Origin: CAYNFS01 sp964396685
GTDB lineage: Bacteria; Patescibacteriota; Doudnabacteria; UBA920; 2-01-FULL-46-14
Direction of reading: 5' to 3'
DNA length: 64,000 bases
Assembly (NCBI GenBank): GCA_964396685.1
Contig: CAYNFS010000002.1
Location: 26,352 to 90,351 of the forward strand
Shown: one piece after another, positions 7,659 to 15,870 of the stretch
Layout of the letters: each line of letters starts with the position of its first letter
How positions within the stretch are numbered: position 1 is the first letter of the stretch
The notes under the pieces: generated by a model
What the model saw: only the letters and a program-made list of their open reading frames with translations
The model's database searches: none
What the model was told of the DNA's origin: nothing
Program-made: the position numbers and the translations under genes

Positions 7659-8576
7659 ATGAATCCCTACAAAACCGGGCCGTGGCTGGTGGCGATAGCG
7701 GCGCTTCTTTGGGCGATAGACGCCCCGTTTCGCAAATTTTTAACCCAAGACCTGTCCTCGACGACGATAGTATTAATGGAGCATATCACCATCGCGGTTT
7801 TGGTATTTTTGTTTCTTGCCAGATACTTGCGAGAGCTTAAAAATCTTTCGTGGAAAGAATGGCTGGCCGTTGTATTCATCGCCTTTGGCGGCTCGGCTCT
7901 GGCCACGGTTTTTTTCACGCAAAGTTTCCACTATGTGAATCCGTCTGTTGCAATTTTGCTTCAAAAAGTTCAGCCCCTAATCGCTATTCTGCTGGCAGTA
8001 GCGGTCCTGAAAGAAAAGCTAACCAGCCGGTTTTGGCTCTGGGCGGGAGTTGGAATTTTTGGCGCTTACCTCGTTACTTTTCCGGAAATTAGGATTACGG
8101 GGCTTGCCTTGACCGGCGGAACTTTGGGTACCGTCTATGCGCTGCTTGCCGCTTTTTTCTGGGGCGGCTCCACGGTATTTGGAAGATTTGTCCTGCGAAA
8201 AGTAAGTTTTCAGGCCATGACGGCCGTGAGGTTTTTGGCGGCGCTGATGTTTTTGCTGTTTCTTAATGTTTATTTCAAAACACTGCCTGAAGTCGGCAGG
8301 GCGTCAGGCAAAGACTGGTTTTATGTCCTAATAATCGCGGTGCTAGCCGGATTTGTATCGCTGTTTATTTACTATCGCGGTTTGCGGTTTACCGAAGCCA
8401 AAATAGCCACGATCGGCGAGCTTGCTTTTCCCTTCGCCGCCGTGATTGTGAACTGGATTTTCTTGGACGCAAAATTATCTATTGCTCAAATCATCGGCGG
8501 GCTAATTTTGCTTCTGGCTGTGGCTAATCTGTCTTTTTTGAACGCGGCTGAACTACAGGTTAAATCGGCCCAATAA
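7659..8576 (+). CDS. EamA-family transporter under FMN riboswitch control, probable riboflavin transporter
   Basis: A 305-aa DMT protein with two EamA halves and about ten hydrophobic segments. The first half has WAIDAPFRKFL and ends near VLKEKLTSRFWLWAGV; the second has YALLAAFFWGGSTVFGR and EAKIATIGELAFPF. The FMN riboswitch upstream makes uptake of riboflavin (or a precursor) the best prediction, since several EamA-family flavin transporters (RibN, ImpX) are controlled this way. A Shine-Dalgarno (AAAGGAAA) precedes the ATG. An unrecognised structured element starts 1 nt after the stop codon. Confidence 0.88.
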   Translation: MNPYKTGPWLVAIAALLWAIDAPFRKFLTQDLSSTTIVLMEHITIAVLVFLFLARYLRELKNLSWKEWLAVVFIAFGGSALATVFFTQSFHYVNPSVAILLQKVQPLIAILLAVAVLKEKLTSRFWLWAGVGIFGAYLVTFPEIRITGLALTGGTLGTVYALLAAFFWGGSTVFGRFVLRKVSFQAMTAVRFLAALMFLLFLNVYFKTLPEVGRASGKDWFYVLIIAVLAGFVSLFIYYRGLRFTEAKIATIGELAFPFAAVIVNWIFLDAKLSIAQIIGGLILLLAVANLSFLNAAELQVKSAQ

Positions 8577-8577
8577 A

Positions 8578-8694
8578 CCCCGTCACCACTCCGACGTAAC
8601 GTTGCGAGTAGCATTGGGGCAAGCAGCTATCGCGCATCAGACCATTCATGCGCGGGTTTATCCGCCTTAGGCGGACGGCATTCTGGTGACAGGG
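8578..8694. other. Structured element, copy 2 (unrecognised, about 117 nt)
   Basis: The ends pair as CCCcGTCACCA (8578-8588) with TGGTGACaGGG (8684-8694). Inside are GCATTGGGGCAA, then CAGACCATTCAT, then CGGCATTC. The same blocks in the same order and the same TCACCA/TGGTGA closing stem occur at 53854-53955. The spacers between blocks differ, as expected for a conserved folded RNA or single-strand DNA element. I cannot match it to a known riboswitch or attC site. Confidence 0.6.
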
Positions 8695-8710
8695 TAAATA
8701 GAGGACGAGA

Positions 8711-8751
8711 ACAAAAAAACAGGGCTTCGACCAAAAATTTAGTCGGGGCCC
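8711..8751 (-). terminator. Terminator of the 59-aa minus-strand gene
   Basis: On the minus strand GGGCCCCGAC (8751-8742) pairs with GTCGAAGCCC (8731-8722), followed by a T-run (A-run 8713-8719 on the plus strand). It overlaps the stop codon of the short gene. Confidence 0.75.
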
Positions 8752-8918
8752 AGTTTGAAGTGTTGCTCAATGTCAAGCTCGGGGTTGACGACTTTGAATT
8801 CGAAGCGGTCGGCAGGCAGACGTTTGTAGTCTCCGGGGAACCTGTTTAGCCAGTCCTCGTAAACTTGCTGCAGAATACTGGGAATGCTGTCTAAAAAATG
8901 AGGATTGAAAACTTCCAT
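8739..8918 (-). CDS. Small unknown protein, 59 aa
   Basis: This ORF begins MEVFNPHFLDSIPSILQQVY and continues with EDWLNRFPGDYKRLPADRF, then FKVVNPELDIEQHFKLGPD. The composition is that of an ordinary soluble acidic protein, and an intrinsic terminator sits exactly at its stop. It is divergent from nnrD with only about 50 bp between starts. I do not recognise a family. AT-rich TAGAAT boxes lie 10-16 nt before the ATG. Confidence 0.6.
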   Translation of the reverse strand: MEVFNPHFLDSIPSILQQVYEDWLNRFPGDYKRLPADRFEFKVVNPELDIEQHFKLGPD

Positions 8919-8968
8919 TGGATTTTCATTCTATTCTAACATAAACTTCAAAGTAGCTGGATGTGGAT

Positions 8969-9871
8969 ATGTCAAAGGAAAATGTTATTACCGGCCGAAT
9001 AGTTGAAAAGCTCAAACTGCCAGAACTCAACTCGCACAAAGGAGATAACGGCAGGCTTTTGATAATTGCGGGAAGCGAAAAATATCACGGCTCGCTTTTG
9101 TATGCGATTAAAGCGGCGGCAAAGATTGTGGATTTGATTTATGTGATGACGACGAAGGAAAATGCAAAGTTAGTCGCGAAACTGAAAGGCAAAACTGCGG
9201 AATTTATACTTGTCGGCAACCTCTCCCTCAACCCCTCCCCTCGCCAGGGGAGGGAGGCTTGGGCAGATTGTGTCCTCATTGGTCCGGGGATGGGGAAGTC
9301 GAAGCGTACTTATAAGCTAGTGGAGCGGGTTTTGAAAAGCAAAATCAGGGCGGCGCTGGATGCGGACGCGCTGAATGTTATGGACAAACAGTTATTAAAG
9401 CTACTCGGACCACAACATATATTGACACCCCACTACGGCGAGTTTGCCGGTTTATTGCGAAAAGTTCCGACCTCTCCTCCACCTCCTCCCCTCCCGACTC
9501 CGCCAAGGCTACGACGGGCAGGCGCCAGGGGAGGAGGGAGGTGGGTAGAAAGTCTCAAGGGTTTTATAAGTAAATATACGTGTACGGTTGTTTTGAAAGG
9601 GAGGGTTGATATAGTAGGGAATCAGGAAGCAGGAATTAGGTATAATGCCACTGGCAATGAGGGCATGACCAAGGGAGGCACGGGGGATGTGCTGGCAGGG
9701 CTGATTGCGGCTTTTTTTTGCAAAAACGATGCTTTTACCTCTGCCGCGGCCGGAGTGTATATTAACGGCAAAGCAGGAGACGAATTGTACAAAAAAGTCG
9801 GGCCGTACTATGATGCCGAGGATTTGGCGGAGCAGATACCGAGAAGTTTGTGGAAACTTATTAATAACTAA
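8969..9871 (+). CDS. nnrD: ADP/ATP-dependent NAD(P)H-hydrate dehydratase
   Basis: This repair enzyme restores damaged NAD(P)H hydrates. The ribokinase-like fold is shown by HKGDNGRLLIIAGSEKYHGS, DCVLIGPGMGKS, ALDADALNVM, ILTPHYGEF and the GMTKGGTGDVLAG active-site loop (catalytic Asp). The NnrE epimerase half is absent. Two proline/arginine-rich stretches (about residues 84-97 and 168-193) are translated family D repeats, not part of the family fold; they stay in frame. A GTG at 8963 two codons upstream could also start translation. Confidence 0.9.
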   Translation: MSKENVITGRIVEKLKLPELNSHKGDNGRLLIIAGSEKYHGSLLYAIKAAAKIVDLIYVMTTKENAKLVAKLKGKTAEFILVGNLSLNPSPRQGREAWADCVLIGPGMGKSKRTYKLVERVLKSKIRAALDADALNVMDKQLLKLLGPQHILTPHYGEFAGLLRKVPTSPPPPPLPTPPRLRRAGARGGGRWVESLKGFISKYTCTVVLKGRVDIVGNQEAGIRYNATGNEGMTKGGTGDVLAGLIAAFFCKNDAFTSAAAGVYINGKAGDELYKKVGPYYDAEDLAEQIPRSLWKLINN

Positions 9872-9924
9872 TCTGGATTCCCGCCCCCCGATCGTCGTCG
9901 AGGACAAGTTTGGCGGGAATGACA
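9872..9924. repeat. Family A dispersed repeat at the PIN gene start
   Basis: CTGGATTCCCGCC ... GGCGGGAATGACA has an unusually long loop. It supplies both possible start codons (TTG 9910, ATG 9919) of the PIN protein. Confidence 0.65.
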
Positions 9925-10440
9925 AAGGAAGTGAAAGTCGTAATCGACACCAACATTCTAATCAATGCCTCTGCGGACGAATCGTCCTATGCTTTCCGGA
10001 TTGTCAAAGAAGTAATCGAAGGGCGGATTGAAGCGTTTGCGACGCACCAGATGATGAGTGAAAACAGGCAGATGTTGAGGAAGCTGGTAAAAGACCGAAA
10101 ATACAAAGAGCTTTTGGAGAATTTCTTTACGAGGTTAAAGATCGTAAAGATTCATAACTCACCCCCACCCTCTCTTATCTTAAGAGAGGGTGCTCCTCCT
10201 CTTAGAGTAAGAGGAGGTTGGGAGGAGTTATTATCCGACAAAGATGACCTAAAATTATTCGAATCCGCGCTCGTCGCAAAAGCGGATTACATCATCAGTG
10301 AAGACAAAGAAGTGCTGGCCGTAGAAAATTATGCAGGGACGGAAGCAATCACGCCAAAAGATTTTTGGACAAAGTATCAAGGTGAAAAAGACGGCGATTC
10401 CGAATGGCGCGATTTTAGCAGGATGATCCTTGGCAAGTAG
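9919..10440 (+). CDS. PIN-domain protein (putative RNase), with in-frame repeat insert
   Basis: The N-terminus VVIDTNILINA carries the first PIN acidic residue; LFESALVAKADYIISEDKEVL carries the later ones. It belongs to the group of PIN proteins often found as toxins, but no antitoxin gene is next to it. Residues about 76-103 come from a translated family D repeat and are nearly the same as an insert in the helicase encoded at 10905. The insert falls between helices, so the fold may tolerate it. Start choice: ATG 9919 over TTG 9910. Confidence 0.8.
   Translation: MTKEVKVVIDTNILINASADESSYAFRIVKEVIEGRIEAFATHQMMSENRQMLRKLVKDRKYKELLENFFTRLKIVKIHNSPPPSLILREGAPPLRVRGGWEELLSDKDDLKLFESALVAKADYIISEDKEVLAVENYAGTEAITPKDFWTKYQGEKDGDSEWRDFSRMILGK
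10147..10228. repeat. Family D repeat inside the PIN gene
   Basis: Two nested palindromes (ACCCTCTCTTATC/TTAAGAGAGGGT and CTCCTCTTAGAG/TAAGAGGAG) are flanked by AACTCACCCCC and GGAGGAGTT. The copy is in frame and nearly identical to 11459-11540. Confidence 0.85.
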
Positions 10441-10441
10441 C

Positions 10442-10477
10442 GTCATTGCTTCGTCGCTACGCTCCTCGCAATGACAG
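10442..10477. repeat. Family B dispersed repeat
   Basis: GTCATTGCTTCGTCGC followed by CTCCTCGCAATGACAG, between the PIN gene and the minus-strand unit. Confidence 0.65.
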
Positions 10478-10485
10478 AAGGGGAT

Positions 10486-10528
10486 AAAAAAAGAGCCCCA
10501 GTCCGCAAGGCGGAGGGGGCGGGCTCCG
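10486..10528 (-). terminator. Terminator of the 73-aa minus-strand gene
   Basis: On the minus strand GAGCCC (10526-10521) pairs with GGGCTC (10498-10493), with an inner CCGCC/GGCGG-like part and a run of seven T (A-run 10486-10492 on plus). Confidence 0.8.
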
Positions 10529-10537
10529 GGTCGCGAG

Positions 10538-10759
10538 TCACGGTTTCTGGAAAAGGCCGGAAGCAGAGTCAAACGGGCGAATACAACACCCGCAACCTGG
10601 GCAGAAGGCAAGTACCCGGGCAGTGAGACCACCGCCCCCGCTAGTTAGGTACACGGTATGTCCTGGATTTCGTATATTAACGGTTCCGGGGGGGCGGGGG
10701 CAGATAATAGTAACTTGCCCGGCACTAGTTGAGATGGAGTACGTGTATGTGACTTCCAT
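10538..10759 (-). CDS. Small cysteine-containing protein, 73 aa, unknown
   Basis: This is a complete transcription unit on the minus strand: consensus promoter, strong Shine-Dalgarno (AGGAGGA, 10770-10764), ATG at 10759, and a terminator after the stop. The protein begins MEVTYTYSISTSAGQ and has a PRPP segment, a GGGG turn and a C-terminal FCPGCGCC cysteine cluster that could bind a metal. I know no family match. The frame continues 8 codons upstream to 10783, but the Shine-Dalgarno favours 10759. Confidence 0.7.
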   Translation of the reverse strand: MEVTYTYSISTSAGQVTIICPRPPGTVNIRNPGHTVYLTSGGGGLTARVLAFCPGCGCCIRPFDSASGLFQKP

Positions 10760-10785
10760 TGCGGTCCTCCTATTGTTGAACATTT

Positions 10786-10814
10786 ATCATAATCTTCTTT
10801 CACAAAACTGTCAA
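10786..10814 (-). promoter_or_regulatory. Near-consensus sigma-70 promoter for the 73-aa gene
   Basis: On the minus strand TTGACA (10814-10809), a 17-bp spacer, then TATGAT (10791-10786). The -35 is perfect and the -10 differs at one base. Confidence 0.85.
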
Positions 10815-10867
10815 GGACTGATAGAATGAGGGTAGATTTAGGATTTTGGAATGCTGATTTTGGAATT

Positions 10868-10902
10868 AGATACTGGATTCCCGCCTCTGCGGGAATGACA
10901 GA
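10868..10902. repeat. Family A dispersed repeat
   Basis: ACTGGATTCCCGCC ... GCGGGAATGACAG lies directly before the helicase start. Confidence 0.7.
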
Positions 10903-10904
10903 TT

Positions 10905-13898
10905 ATGGAAAAAACAAGGTTGAAATTAGAGGTTGAATCAAAAACTCTTGCGGGGCTCAACCGCGAGCAAAAAGAGGCGGTTAGGCATGGTGAAGGTCCG
11001 CTTTTGATTGTCGCTGGAGCTGGTACAGGTAAGACCACGGTAATAACCCGCCGAATTGCATATTTGGTTGAGCAAGGTGTCAAGCCCGAAGAAATTTTAG
11101 CTCTCGCCTTTGGCGAAAAAGCGGCGGCGGAAATGGAAGAACGGGTGGATCAGCTTTTGCCCTACGGGTATGTCAATTTGCAGATTTCAACTTTTCACGC
11201 GTTTTGCGAACGGGTTTTGCGCGATCAGGGGCTTGCGGTAGGATTGCCGGATTTCAAAGTCCTTAACGAAGTCGGGCAATGGCTTCTCATCCGGAATAAT
11301 CTGGATAAATTTGAACTTGATTACTACCGGCCGCTGGGAAATCCTACGAGATTTATCAAGGCGTTGGTTCAGCATTTTGCTCGGGCGAAAGATGAGCTTA
11401 TAACGCCGGAGGAGTATTTGGGGCACGCGGAGAAGATAAGATTAAATTTGGATACGGCTCATAACTCACCCCCACCCTCTCTTACCTTAAGAGAGGTTTC
11501 TCCTCCTCTTAGAGTAAGAGGAGGTGGGGAGGAGTTATCTGAAGGCAGTAATGAATTAAAACGGATTCAAGAAGTTGCCAATGCCTATCATGCGTATCAG
11601 AGATTGCTTCTTGAAAACAGCGCTTTGGATTTCGGCGACCTAATAAACTACACGCTTGAGCTTTTCAAAAAGCGCCAGCCGGTTCTGGAATACTATCGCA
11701 AGAAATTCAAGCACATCTTGATAGACGAGTTTCAGGATACAAACTTCGCCCAGTATGAGCTCCTAAAACTTTTGGCTGCACCTAAAAACAACCTGACGGT
11801 CGTGGGCGATGATGATCAGAGCATTTTCAAATTTAGAGGCGCTTCCATTTCCAACATTTTGCATTTTCAGCGGGATTACCCTAAAGCTAAATTTATCACG
11901 CTTGTTCAAAATTACCGCAATCCCCAGAATATCTTGGATTTGGCTCATCGGTTTATCCGGCAAAATGATCCTGATCGGCTGGAAGTAAAACTAAATGTTT
12001 CCAAAAGATTAGTTAGCGCTAAGACCCCCCCAGCCTCCCCCCCTCATGAGGGGGAGGGGGCCATAGAGGTTTTGGAAACCCAAGACTATCTTGCCGAGGC
12101 TGATTTGGTCATCGAAAAAATTTTGGAAATTAAAGAAAAAAATGCCGAGGCGACGTGGAATGATTTTGCAATTCTTGCCCGTTCCCATGACGCGCTGGAG
12201 CCAATACTGAACAAGCTTGATCTTCACGAAATTCCCTATATTTATTTTGCCAACAGGGGGCTTTACCATAAACCCATAATTTTGGACATACTTTCGTACT
12301 TTAAGCTTTTGGACAATTATCACGAGTCTGGCGCCCTCTATCGGGTAATGAAGTTTCCGAGGCTTAAGATTAAAAGCGAAGCCATTGTCGAGCTTTCGCA
12401 TTTTGCCACAAAAAAAAGTTTGTCTTTGTACGAAAGTCTGAAAAATAGCGAAGTTTTGGGCAAGCTGGACGAAAAGAGCCGAGGGGGCCTCAAAATTCTC
12501 CTTGAACTGATAGAAAAACACACCGTTACGGCGAGGGAGAAGAGCGCGGAACAGGTATTTGTTGAAGTTGTCAACGATCTGGGGTTTGCAGGTGTGGTTG
12601 AAAACGATTACCAAAACGCGCGGTATTTAGAGGCGTTCCGGCGCAAGATCCAGAATTTCCAAGCCGAAAGCGCAGATAAGTTTCTTAGGACGTTTATGCA
12701 AGAAATTAGCTTTGAAATAGAAGCGGGAGGGGAAGGGGAGCTTGAGTTTGATCCGGAGGCCGGGCCGGAAGCGATCAAACTCATGACAGTTCATGGGGCT
12801 AAAGGCTTGGAATTTTCTCATATTTTTACGATTTCGCTTGTCGACAAGCGCTTTCCGACCATAGAGCGCAAAGAACCCATAGAGATTCCACAGGAGCTAA
12901 TCAAAGATATTCTGCCGACCGGCGATATCCACCTTGAAGAGGAAAGGCGGCTTTTTTATGTTGCGATGACACGAGCGAAAGAGGGGTTATATTTTTCCTG
13001 GGCTCACGATTACGGCGGAAAAACTCGCAAAAAACCCTCCAGATTTCTTTTTGAATTGGGATTGGCAGAGGAAAGCGCGCAAAAACCAACCGGCGAGGTC
13101 GTTTTGCAATCACCAAAAGCCCGAAGCAAAATTGATTATCCTCTCCCGAAATATTTCTCATTTTCCCAGATTTCGCTTTTTCGCAAATGCCCTCTTCAGT
13201 ACAAACACCGTTACATTTTGCGAATTCCCGGGCCTGGCTCGGCGAGTTTGTCTTTTGGGCAGACAATTCACACTACTCTTGAAAAATTTTTGAGAGTTTA
13301 CCAGCGGGGAGAAAGACAAGCCGATCTTTTTGGCAAAACTTCGGCAAGCTATCCTAAACTTCCGCTTCTTCTCAAATTTTATGAAGAGTGCTTTATTGAC
13401 GATTGGTTTGAAAGCAAAAGACAGCTTGAGGATTACCGCAAGCGCGGCGTGGGGATTCTCAATTTTTTGTACGAGGAGTTTAGCAAGCATAAGCCCGCCC
13501 CCAAGTATTTGGAAGAGAAATTCAAGCTAAAACTGCACGACGCGTGGATTGCCGGCAAAATTGACCGCGCCGATGCAACACCGGCAGGGCTTGTGATAAT
13601 TGATTATAAAACTGGAAGCAGCCGGCCGATTGCCAAAGTGGATAAGGAACAGCTTTTGTTGTATCAGTGGGCGGTACTGGAATATTACCGAGAAAAAGTT
13701 GCGGATTTGCAATACTGGTTTTTATCGGATACGCTTAAGAAGGTCTCGTTTTTGGGCACTGCCGAAGAGATTGATAAACTAAAAGAAGATTTTTGGAAAA
13801 CAATTCAGGAGATAATTGAGACAACCAAAAACGACGGGTTTTATGAAAAAGACATGCGGGTATCGCATGAATGTGAATTTAGGAATTTGGAATTATGA
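10905..13898 (+). CDS. UvrD/Rep-family helicase fused to a RecB-like (PD-(D/E)XK) nuclease
   Basis: This superfamily 1 helicase shows LNREQKEAV (Q motif), AGAGTGKTT (Walker A), DEFQDTN (Walker B), GDDDQSIFKFRGA, QNYRNPQNIL, VHGAKGLEF and YVAMTRAKE. The C-terminal third has YFSFSQISLFRKCPLQYKHRY and GKIDRADATPAGLVIIDYKTGS, the RecB/AddB-type nuclease site (GxIDR, D, DYK). At 997 aa it resembles AddA/AddB-like repair proteins in one chain. Two translated family D repeats lie at about residues 185-212 and 373-386, between helicase motifs. A DNA repair role is likely. Confidence 0.93.
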   Translation: MEKTRLKLEVESKTLAGLNREQKEAVRHGEGPLLIVAGAGTGKTTVITRRIAYLVEQGVKPEEILALAFGEKAAAEMEERVDQLLPYGYVNLQISTFHAFCERVLRDQGLAVGLPDFKVLNEVGQWLLIRNNLDKFELDYYRPLGNPTRFIKALVQHFARAKDELITPEEYLGHAEKIRLNLDTAHNSPPPSLTLREVSPPLRVRGGGEELSEGSNELKRIQEVANAYHAYQRLLLENSALDFGDLINYTLELFKKRQPVLEYYRKKFKHILIDEFQDTNFAQYELLKLLAAPKNNLTVVGDDDQSIFKFRGASISNILHFQRDYPKAKFITLVQNYRNPQNILDLAHRFIRQNDPDRLEVKLNVSKRLVSAKTPPASPPHEGEGAIEVLETQDYLAEADLVIEKILEIKEKNAEATWNDFAILARSHDALEPILNKLDLHEIPYIYFANRGLYHKPIILDILSYFKLLDNYHESGALYRVMKFPRLKIKSEAIVELSHFATKKSLSLYESLKNSEVLGKLDEKSRGGLKILLELIEKHTVTAREKSAEQVFVEVVNDLGFAGVVENDYQNARYLEAFRRKIQNFQAESADKFLRTFMQEISFEIEAGGEGELEFDPEAGPEAIKLMTVHGAKGLEFSHIFTISLVDKRFPTIERKEPIEIPQELIKDILPTGDIHLEEERRLFYVAMTRAKEGLYFSWAHDYGGKTRKKPSRFLFELGLAEESAQKPTGEVVLQSPKARSKIDYPLPKYFSFSQISLFRKCPLQYKHRYILRIPGPGSASLSFGQTIHTTLEKFLRVYQRGERQADLFGKTSASYPKLPLLLKFYEECFIDDWFESKRQLEDYRKRGVGILNFLYEEFSKHKPAPKYLEEKFKLKLHDAWIAGKIDRADATPAGLVIIDYKTGSSRPIAKVDKEQLLLYQWAVLEYYREKVADLQYWFLSDTLKKVSFLGTAEEIDKLKEDFWKTIQEIIETTKNDGFYEKDMRVSHECEFRNLEL
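11459..11540. repeat. Family D repeat inside the helicase gene
   Basis: Nearly the same sequence as 10147-10228 in the PIN gene, in the same reading frame. A shorter relative (GACCCCCCCAGCC ... GAGGGGGAGGGGG) lies at 12025-12060 in the same gene. Confidence 0.85.
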
Positions 13899-13924
13899 AG
13901 TAGGAATCAGGAGTTTTTGAGTTT

Positions 13925-14821
13925 ATGCGCCATATCATTCATCCCGACAAGCAAAAATTCGTCATCGTGCTGGTTGCGGCATTGGTGAGTCTTTTCGGGT
14001 TTGAGATGGCGAGCCAAGCAATAGAAGCTTACCAAGTTGCGCAGTTTCTTGAGATCAGCATTTATGTGTATCTGTTTTTAGTCTTCTTGCAGATTTTTAT
14101 TTTTGATTTGCACTTAAAAAGAGCAGGCTCCTGGCAAAAGCTTGAAAAGTCGCTTTGGCACGCGCTTAAAGCCAGGTTTGAGTATCTTAAAGAAGGACAT
14201 CATTGGCTACATTTCCAAAACTATCTGATCTTACCGGGTTTTATCTATTGGACGACCATTGTTTTGATTTACTTAAATCCTTTCGATACGTTTCTGAAAC
14301 AGGTTTGGATTATTATGTCAACGATCGCGCTTGCCAAGACTTTTTGGTACCTAAAAGTCGTGTTTTACTTGCACTCTGAAGCGGGCCGCATCAGGCGCCA
14401 GCTTTTGTTTTTGACCAAATTATACGCTTCTTATCTTGCTTTCACCGCCGCCTTAGGAATCATGCGCTATTTTGGCTACGGCGGAGAATTGACCGGATTA
14501 TTAACTTTCTTGATAACATTTCTTTTGATGTATCAGGCCTTGTTTCAGCATCATTTTGTGGGTTTTGAAACTTTGAAGCTGCTTTTTTATACAAGTCTTG
14601 CATTGGGCGTTGCCGGATACCTCGTCTATTTTTTTTGGAACGTAAATTATTACAGCGGCGGATTGGTTTTGACTGCGCTGTACAATACAATTTGGGGGAT
14701 TATTCATCACAAATACATCGACAAAAATCTCACGGTTGAGACGGTGTACGAGTATTTGGCCGTACTTTTTGTGATTTTGGTGATTGTGTTTTCTACGACA
14801 AATTTTGCCGAAAAAATATGA
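13925..14821 (+). CDS. Polytopic membrane protein, unknown (298 aa)
   Basis: I do not recognise the family. Hydrophobic segments at about residues 11-30, 38-60, 98-120, 126-145, 160-178, 185-205, 217-238, 243-258 and 270-292 suggest eight or nine membrane helices. A basic, aromatic cytoplasmic loop (about 62-97, with LHLKRAGSW and HHWLHFQNY) lies between helices 2 and 3. It follows the helicase gene after 26 bp and converges with the CAP-domain gene. Confidence 0.75.
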   Translation: MRHIIHPDKQKFVIVLVAALVSLFGFEMASQAIEAYQVAQFLEISIYVYLFLVFLQIFIFDLHLKRAGSWQKLEKSLWHALKARFEYLKEGHHWLHFQNYLILPGFIYWTTIVLIYLNPFDTFLKQVWIIMSTIALAKTFWYLKVVFYLHSEAGRIRRQLLFLTKLYASYLAFTAALGIMRYFGYGGELTGLLTFLITFLLMYQALFQHHFVGFETLKLLFYTSLALGVAGYLVYFFWNVNYYSGGLVLTALYNTIWGIIHHKYIDKNLTVETVYEYLAVLFVILVIVFSTTNFAEKI

Positions 14822-14905
14822 GAAGGTGTTAGGTGGTAGCTTATAGCTGATAGCTTTCAGGAATTCCTACCTATAAGCTAAAACCTATAACCTAATACCT
14901 AGAAG
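14822..14905. repeat. AT-rich imperfect inverted repeat between convergent genes
   Basis: AGGTGGTAGCTTATAGC and the later CCTATAAGCTAAAACCT form an imperfect stem. TAGCT and CCTA words recur. It may end transcription from either side, but no clear T-run follows. Confidence 0.4.
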
Positions 14906-14910
14906 CTTTT

Positions 14911-15870
14911 TCACCACCACCAAATCAGAATCGAAACTAAAACAATCAGCATAAAGCCGAAGAAATGATAGGAAGGGTGGCTGCGGGCGATGACAGCTTC
15001 GTGCCGATATAAAATTACAGAATCGGCAGACAAAATTATCAAAAGCAAAATGCCGAAAAGCGTAAAAATCACGCGGCTGATCTGGAAAGGCGAAGGATAG
15101 GCTTTGATTGGCGGTGCTGACACGGGCGCTTCTTGAGTGATGTCCGAAGCTGGACCAGCGGGGGCTGTTGTGGAGATTGTTGGAGTGGCAGAGGCAGTAA
15201 TTGTGGAAGTAGCTGTGGCCGGGGGCGGGGTGATTTCTGGTTTGGGTGTTGGCGCAGGCTCTGGTGAAGGAGGAGGTAGATATGCAACGGGAGGCTCTGA
15301 TTTTACCTCTGGTTTTGGCTGGATGATTTGGGCAAGCGTGCCGAAAAGACTCGTGGTGAGATTTGTGTAGCGGCTTTTGTAATCGCCATAAAGTGCTACT
15401 AGTCCTTGATCCACAAAATCGGGATGAAGCAAGTTTGCTCTGTGGGTGGGGCTGTCAATCCAGGCTTTGACCATGCCTTCCGAGGTTGGAAAATCAACAG
15501 CCAAGTTTTCTCCCAAGATCCGGTAGGGTGTATATCCGGCGGCCACGATTTTTGGCCAGACATAGTTGCCGTCCGGGTCAATATGCGCAAAGTAATCGCG
15601 GTCAATCATGTCTTGGGATTTTTGGGTTGCGGCCGTAAGCAAACTCGAGTGCGTTATTAACTCTCCAACGTTCCGCTGCGACCTTTCTTGATTTATCAAA
15701 GACATCAAAACGTCAGATTCTACCGCGGATCCTTGGGCGGAAATGGTACCTAGGAGCAGGCGCAAAATCAGCAAAATCAAGCCATAAATAATAAAGGCTT
15801 TGTAAGATAGTGCGGGAGGGCGGTAATTATTCTCGGCGGATGCTATGAAATAGTTGGCAACTTTACCCAT
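14911..15870 (-). CDS. CAP/SCP-domain protein with membrane anchors
   Basis: A membrane helix (about residues 25-43) is followed by a CAP (PR-1/SCP) domain: LMSLINQERSQRNV, DMIDRDYFAHIDPDG, ILGENLAVDF, AWIDSPTHRANLLHPDF. The conserved His and Glu residues of the CAP cavity are present. Then comes a Pro/Thr/Ala-rich linker (about 195-255) and two C-terminal hydrophobic segments (about 263-285 and 300-318). It is probably an envelope protein with the CAP domain outside. The start lies 14 nt after a TATAAT box (15890-15885, minus). Confidence 0.88.
   Translation of the reverse strand: MGKVANYFIASAENNYRPPALSYKAFIIYGLILLILRLLLGTISAQGSAVESDVLMSLINQERSQRNVGELITHSSLLTAATQKSQDMIDRDYFAHIDPDGNYVWPKIVAAGYTPYRILGENLAVDFPTSEGMVKAWIDSPTHRANLLHPDFVDQGLVALYGDYKSRYTNLTTSLFGTLAQIIQPKPEVKSEPPVAYLPPPSPEPAPTPKPEITPPPATATSTITASATPTISTTAPAGPASDITQEAPVSAPPIKAYPSPFQISRVIFTLFGILLLIILSADSVILYRHEAVIARSHPSYHFFGFMLIVLVSILIWWW

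Noticed and set aside
8578..8694. Integron attC site
   Set aside because: It is a long imperfect palindrome of suitable size, but the RYYYAAC/GTTRRRY ends are absent and no integrase is near.
9919..10440. PIN gene as part of a toxin-antitoxin pair
   Set aside because: No antitoxin-like gene on either side; the neighbour upstream is nnrD and downstream is an unrelated minus-strand unit.
12009..12614. Long antisense ORF inside the helicase gene
   Set aside because: Shadow of a strongly supported gene on the other strand, with low-complexity, Phe/Lys/Asn-rich content.
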